Positions 59,359-64,000 of a stretch of DNA of 64,000 nt are shown here, piece after piece (the stretch's first letter is position 1; every line of letters starts with the position of its first letter). The position numbers and the translations under genes were made by a program. This stretch comes from Diadophis punctatus similis (Eukaryota; Chordata; Lepidosauria; Squamata; Dipsadidae), in NCBI GenBank assembly GCA_023053685.1, contig JALIGW010000063.1, forward strand, positions 2,910,614-2,974,613, read 5' to 3'. The notes under the pieces are model-generated. The model searched no databases. It was not told where the DNA came from and saw nothing but the letters and a program-made list of their open reading frames with translations.

Positions 59359-60936
59359 TACAGGTAGTCCTTGACTTAAAACAGTTCATTTAGTGACTGT
59401 TCTAAGTTACAACATCACTGAAAAGAGTGACTTATAACTGTTTTTCACACGTATGACTGTTGCAACATTCCTATAGTCATGCGATCCAAATTCAGAGGTT
59501 TGGCAACTGACTCATGCTTATGACAGTTGCAGTGCCCTGGGGTTGTGTGGCTACCTTTTGCAACCAGACAAGCAAAGTCAATGGGGAAACCAGATTCACT
59601 TAACAACCATGTTGCTAACTTAACTGCAGTGATTCACTTAACATCTGTGATAAGAAAGGTCGTAAAGTGAGGCAAAACTCACTTTACTCTCATTTAGTAA
59701 GAGAAATTTGGGGCTCAATCGTGGTCATAAGTGAAGTATAAGGTGACCAGATTTTTTTTTAAGCGGGACACCATTGACGGGGGGTGGGTTTCTAGGGGAG
59801 CCGCCATTTGAGTTTTGCCCTCTGCGCATGCACAGAACACTGTGCGCATGCGCAGAGGGCAAAAGAATGCAAATGTCGGCGTCCAGGTGGGTGGGGGGGA
59901 GGCGGGAGGCCTTTCCTCGCCTCCTGCCTCCCCTTCGGGAGCCGGCAGTGAAGCAAGCCAGGAGGCTCTTCCTTGCCCAGAACAGCTCGGCTCCATCTCA
60001 GAAGGCCAGCCAGAAGAGTGCTCCCTCGGGGCACCCGGTTTTTTTGGGGTTTTTTGGCCAAGCCCAATTCACCCACCACCACCCCACCCATTAAGGACCC
60101 TGGCCCCACGATGGAGGGAAGGGGGAGGCACGAGCGTTGCACAAGCCTCGGCTCGAAGCTCAAATGTGGGCCACCTCCCCCCGTTTGCACAACCGCTCCC
60201 ATGCCTTACCCATTTCCCCCACCGCTTTTCTTCCACACAGACATGTGGGTTGCACAGACTCCTGCTATTCAAATCACACGCACACCTCGAAGCCATAAAC
60301 CTTCCACCCACCTGCCAGCTATGCCCACTCTTCCTTGCACCTACAGGGCGATCCGAGCGTGCAACGGCTCCCTTGCACAGGGACTGCTTGTGCAAAGCCC
60401 CGCCTCTTCTAACGGCGCCGACTAGTCACTGGTCTCCCGCAGCCAACGGCTGGGGGGTGGGAGGCAAACAGCGTCGCCTCCTCAAAAGCTCTCCGTGAGA
60501 TGCACCACGTCCTCCTCCGCCGTCTTGAACATCTGCCGCCGTTGCCTTTTGCTTCTCCCGAAAGCTTTTTCATCCGAAACAGTGGAGTGCCACCGGGAGT
60601 TGTAGTTCTTCAGATGATGCTGCCCGTAGGGCTGAGTTTGAGGCTAGACTACAGGTTCCGGCATTCTCCGCGGGCGGACTGGTTGGGAACAGCCTTTCAA
60701 GTCATTTGACGAGGGGCGATAGGCTAACGCTAACGGATCGGTCAAAGAAAAGGAAAACAAACTCTGTACTGTTAGAATAAGGTGACCAGACGTCCCGCTG
60801 TTTCGGCATTCTTTCCCAAAAAGCGTGACTTTTTGGAAAGAATGCGGGACACGGGACACACGCTTGAAAAGCGTGTCTGTCCCGCCAAAAGCGGGACGTC
60901 TGGTCACCTTAGTGAAGTACTAACTATATCTTGTTA
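59359..60936. mobile_element. DNA-element repeat (TACAGGTAGTCC family), interrupted
   Basis: Starts TACAGGTAGTCCTTGACTTA, and the imperfect opposite end is near 60936 (GTACTAACTATA). The interior has the alternating CACTTAACAACC pattern. A second element (59739-60911) is inserted near its right end. Confidence 0.65.
59739..60911. mobile_element. Non-autonomous hAT element (1173 bp)
   Basis: TAAGGTGACCAGA ... GTCTGGTCACCTTA, with exact 8-bp duplications GTGAAGTA (59731-59738, 60912-60919). It encloses an inner foldback (60776-60911) with the same terminal sequence. No transposase frame was recognised. Confidence 0.85.
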
Positions 60937-61305
60937 TGCTCAAAATGTGAGCTAATCTACAAAGGATAAACCCATCTTAGCCAGTGCAACACTACTACAA
61001 AACCCATGTTGCAAGTATTACAAAGTCTATCCTATGTGGCCCTCACCACGGAGACCCTAAGATGGCTGTAAATGCGAGGACCAGTTGTAGAATTACTTTT
61101 TCAGCACTTTTTTGTGAAAAGAGCAACCGATAAGCAGGATTACTGTAAAAAAAGAAAGAGGGAAAAAGAATCTTCATGCTGCTGAATTAAAAGAAGCAAA
61201 ATTTAAGTCATATATTTTGCAGGCATTTCTTTCTTTTTATCCTGAGAAAATGCTAAGAAGCGAAGTGTACCACCATGGCACATAATTGTGCATGAACTGT
61301 GACAT
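60937..61305. other. Unassigned spacer
   Basis: No coding or repeat signature recognised. Confidence 0.3.
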
Positions 61306-61872
61306 TTTTATTTATTTATTTATTTATTTATTTTATTTATTTGTCAAACATGTATAGTAGTAATTTGTAAGTAAAAAGTAACGATAAAAGAGGACAATTG
61401 GACAGTAGGACAGGGACGGTAGGCACGCTGGTGCGCTTATACACGCCCCTTACAGACCTCTTAGAAACGAGGAGAGGTCGACTGTAGACAGTCTAAGGTT
61501 AAAGTTTTTGGGGTTTGGGGAAGAAACTACAGAGTCAGGTAGTGCATTCCAGGCATTGATCACTCTGTTGCTGAAGTCGTATTTTCTGCAGTTGAGTTTG
61601 GAGCGCTTTACATTTAGTTTGAATCTATTACGTGCTCGTGTATTGTTACGGTTGAAGCTGAAGTAGTCATTAACAGGAAGGACATTTTGGTATATGATTT
61701 TATGAACTACATTTAGATCAGATCGGAGGCGACGTAGTTGTAAATTGTCTAATCCCAGTATTTCAAGTCTGGTGGAATAAGGTATTTTGTTGTGAGTGGA
61801 GGAGTGAAGGACTTTTCTTGTGAAATATTTCTGGACTCTCTCGGTTGTATTTATGTCTGATATGCAATGCAT
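61306..61872 (-). mobile_element. LINE A, 3' end
   Basis: (TTTA)n tail, then a 140-codon frame ending LSTVDLSSFLRGL and containing LQLRRLRSDLNVVHKIIYQN and VINAWNALPDSVVSSP. 5'-truncated. A sister subfamily of the copy at 3861. Confidence 0.85.
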
Positions 61873-62900
61873 ATCATATTTTTGAGGTAAAACTTTTGGA
61901 GTTGCGCCACTTGGAATCCTTTTCCCGTTTCAAGGCTCTTTTCTTGAAATATTTGTTCGCAGCGGAGGGAATATTAGCCTTCGTGGCCCTTCACGTGGCT
62001 CTCCCTGTCACCGTCACCATCTTGTTCCCCGCTTGGCGCCATGACAGCTCCTCAATAATCCGTTTTTTTAATCTGGGTCCATCCTTCTCTTTGACAAGAT
62101 CCCCTAGCAAAAGGGGTTTGTGTAGGAAAGAAAGAGTCTTTGAGGGTTCATATTTATGATTTATTATTTCAATTCCTTCAGTCGGTCAATATATGTCTTA
62201 AGTCTCCACAGACCAACATGGAGAAACCAAGTTACATTTTATGAGGTAAAGGAGAATCCCTTTCGCCACTCCACAACGCCCCGCCCTGCGAGCTCTTAAG
62301 CACCGCCTGCATTCTGCAGAGAGCCCACCAGGGGGCTCACTCTGCCCTCGTTATAAGGGCTGGCAGCCTCCCAGCGTCATATGGGCAACTGAGCATGCGC
62401 CTGCCCGTTTTGTATAGTGGAAAGGGAAGATTCCTTTCTCCTATGGGTTTTCTGGGGAAGAAAGGATAGGAATGACGTCACCGGACGTCCGGGCCGCTTT
62501 AGGATCCTGCATTCCTTCGCCTGGAAGCTTGCACGGAAGCTTGCACGGAAGCTTCCCCGCTTTGCAAGGAGAGCAATTCAGACGTGACTCAGCAGTGAGT
62601 TGGGGGTGGGGGGCTCTTCCCATGCAAAGGCGTGCAGGTGGAAACCTGCAAAATCTTCATCCAGAGTCGGAGTCAAGGAAAGGGGGGAATCCCAAGGTCC
62701 CATGTTGCACTGCCACTCCTTTGCATGCAGGGCAAGGCAGGGGGCGGAGGGAGGGGGAGAATCAAAGCTCCAGACTATCCATGTCGGTCCGTCCCCCCAG
62801 GAATAAATTCAGGATCCCCCCCCCCCCAAAAAAAGAAGGCAATCAGGGGAGTCATTTCCCCTCTATTCCCCGGGGGGGGGACTCAGCATGGAGAGAGGAA
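61873..62900. promoter_or_regulatory. CpG-rich stretch, possible promoter (weak)
   Basis: Richer in CpG than its surroundings, with a CRE palindrome TGACGTCA at 62473-62480 and three copies of GGAAGCTTGCAC (about 62524-62550). A plus-strand frame 61845-62159 reads SFSRFKALFLKYL ... LAFVALHVALPVTVTILFPA (membrane-like), but I recognise no family and see no splice context. Could be the 5' end of a host gene or another repeat. Confidence 0.2.
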
Positions 62901-63066
62901 GAGGGGAGGGGAGGGAAGGGAAAGAGAGAGAGAGATTGCAAAACTCCATCTGGAAAGGGATGAATCTTTGCAGGAAAGCAGCTGTTGATGGAGTAGGGGC
63001 TGCATTGCGTGAATTCATCTGTGGTGATCTGTCATCCTGTGTTTTGGTTTTAGTTGCGTGATTTTT

Positions 63067-63067
63067 G

Positions 63068-63134
<67 letters not shown>
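63067..63134. repeat. (GT)n(GA)n microsatellite
   Basis: Compound dinucleotide run. Confidence 0.95.
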
Positions 63135-63136
<2 letters not shown>

Positions 63137-63207
63137 ATGTCAGTGTGTTCAGATAAAAAAGGGAAAGCTTCCTATTGTCCTGGATCCAAAGAAGAAGACT
63201 TCCTAAA

Positions 63208-63335
63208 TCAGCATTTCCCAACCTTGGCGACTTGAAGATGTGTGGACTTCAACTCCCAGAATTCCCCAGTCAACATAGACGGCTGGGGAATTCTGGGAGA
63301 TGAAGTCCACACATCGTCAAATTGCCAAGATTGGG
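63208..63335. mobile_element. Foldback MITE, diverged copy
   Basis: CAGCATTTCCCAACCTTGGC ... GGCTGGGGAATTCTGGGAG; same family as the next entry. The right terminus has decayed. Confidence 0.65.
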
Positions 63336-63370
63336 AGCACCATCCTCAATCTTCTTGTGATGTTCCAAGG

Positions 63371-63506
63371 CAGTGTTTCCCAACCTTGGCAACTTGAAGA
63401 TGTCTGGACTTCAACTCCTAGAATTCCCCAGCCAGCGAATGCTGGCTGGGGAATTCTGGGAGTTGAAGTCCAGACATCTTCAAGTTGTCAAGGTTGGGAA
63501 ACACTG
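63371..63506. mobile_element. hAT foldback MITE (136 bp, near-perfect hairpin)
   Basis: CAGTGTTTCCCAACCTTGGC ... GGTTGGGAAACACTG. The whole element is one inverted repeat around CGAATG. Exact 8-bp duplications TTCCAAGG (63363-63370, 63507-63514). Confidence 0.93.
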
Positions 63507-63578
63507 TTCCAAGGGTTTGATGAAGGTTGATCCTGAAGGTCTGTAGAAATTCTCGGTCATCCAGGTCCTGGTTGTCCC

Positions 63579-63783
63579 AAAGGTGCTTTTTCAGGAGGCA
63601 ACTGGACTTTCTTGTTTTTTCTTTTGAAGACGTTTCGCTTCTCATCCAAGAAGCTTCTTCAGCTCTGGCTCCTTCCATTCCCCACTATCCTGTCAGAGCT
63701 GAAGAAGCTTCTTGGATGAGAAGCGAAACGTCTTCAAAAGAACAAGAAATCAAGAAAGTCCAGTTGCCTCCTGAAAAAGCACC
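63579..63783. mobile_element. Foldback element with ~90-bp arms
   Basis: GGTGCTTTTTCAGGAGGCAA on the left pairs with TTGCCTCCTGAAAAAGCACC on the right. The arms continue through GAAGACGTTTCGCTTCTCAT. The loop lies around 63669-63692. Confidence 0.85.
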
Positions 63784-63961
63784 GTTTGATCCTCGAGAGT
63801 TTGCATTCTGCTCTCCTGCCCTAATCATCAGACACAACTGTCTGTGTAATGTGAGCTGCCCGTTTTTACTCAAATATGAGTAAGAATCATTTCTTCTTTG
63901 GCAGCGCTAGCTATCTGTAATCCTAAAATTTAGATTAATGGCCTGGGAACTTCTTTTGCTT

Positions 63962-64000
63962 TATTATTATTATTATCAATCAATCAGAATAGAGCTGGAA
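63962..64000 (-). mobile_element. CR1 3' tail at right edge
   Basis: (ATT)n, then CAGAATAGAGCTGGAA, the CR1 3' terminus in minus orientation, running out of the window. Confidence 0.6.

Noticed and set aside
60776..60911. Independent short MITE
   Set aside because: Its own left flank does not match its right flank; the 8-bp duplication pairs the right end with 59739 instead.

Overview
The window is nuclear DNA of a squamate reptile, most likely a snake. The main evidence is a tandem cluster of vomeronasal type-2 receptor (V2R) genes. It is supported by a squamate retroelement mix: Sauria-type tRNA SINEs, CR1, L2-like and L1 LINEs, gypsy-like LTRs, and many hAT-type foldback MITEs. No bacterial gene, CRISPR array, rRNA or functional tRNA gene was seen.

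All receptor genes lie on the minus strand. Gene A (608-3084) shows exons 1-3 and runs off the left edge. Genes B (12531-19231), C (23306-35226) and D (38408-51942) each show all six exons with consensus-type GT/AG splice sites, and they appear intact, encoding about 850, 851 and 849 residues. Exons 2-5 have identical lengths in every copy (292, 795, 213 and 127 bp), and phases join cleanly. Each protein reads as signal peptide, Venus-flytrap ligand-binding domain, nine-cysteine linker, seven-helix class C GPCR core. The same non-coding landmarks recur with each gene: a 5' flank block, a GC-rich block starting at 3840, 19987, 35983 and 52662, an LTR fragment, a rearranged V2R remnant and a CR1 tail. 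The cluster therefore arose by duplication of a larger unit, now repeating at about 16.0-16.7 kb.

Most length differences between units come from later insertions. Unit B carries an L2-like LINE nested in another LINE (3861-8925), a SINE and a solo LTR. Unit C carries a 1.76-kb hAT element and a 1.5-kb TA-flanked foldback element in intron 3, an L1 in intron 1 and a solo LTR in intron 4. Unit D carries a near-full-length CR1 (43222-47851) inside another LINE in intron 4. The sibling units provide empty sites that confirm many of these insertions.

Right of gene D (52.7-64 kb) I recognise no host gene. That part holds a degraded L1 (from 53629) interrupted by a 1361-bp composite hAT element, further MITEs, a nested pair of DNA elements (59359-60936), a CpG-rich stretch of unknown role (about 61.9-62.9 kb) and foldback MITEs.

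The most unusual observations are the 100-bp tandem monomers at the 5' end of the CR1, a run of almost purely synonymous changes in gene C exon 6 that looks like gene conversion, an inverted V2R exon-1 remnant repeated downstream of the genes, and large foldback DNA elements with exact target-site duplications.
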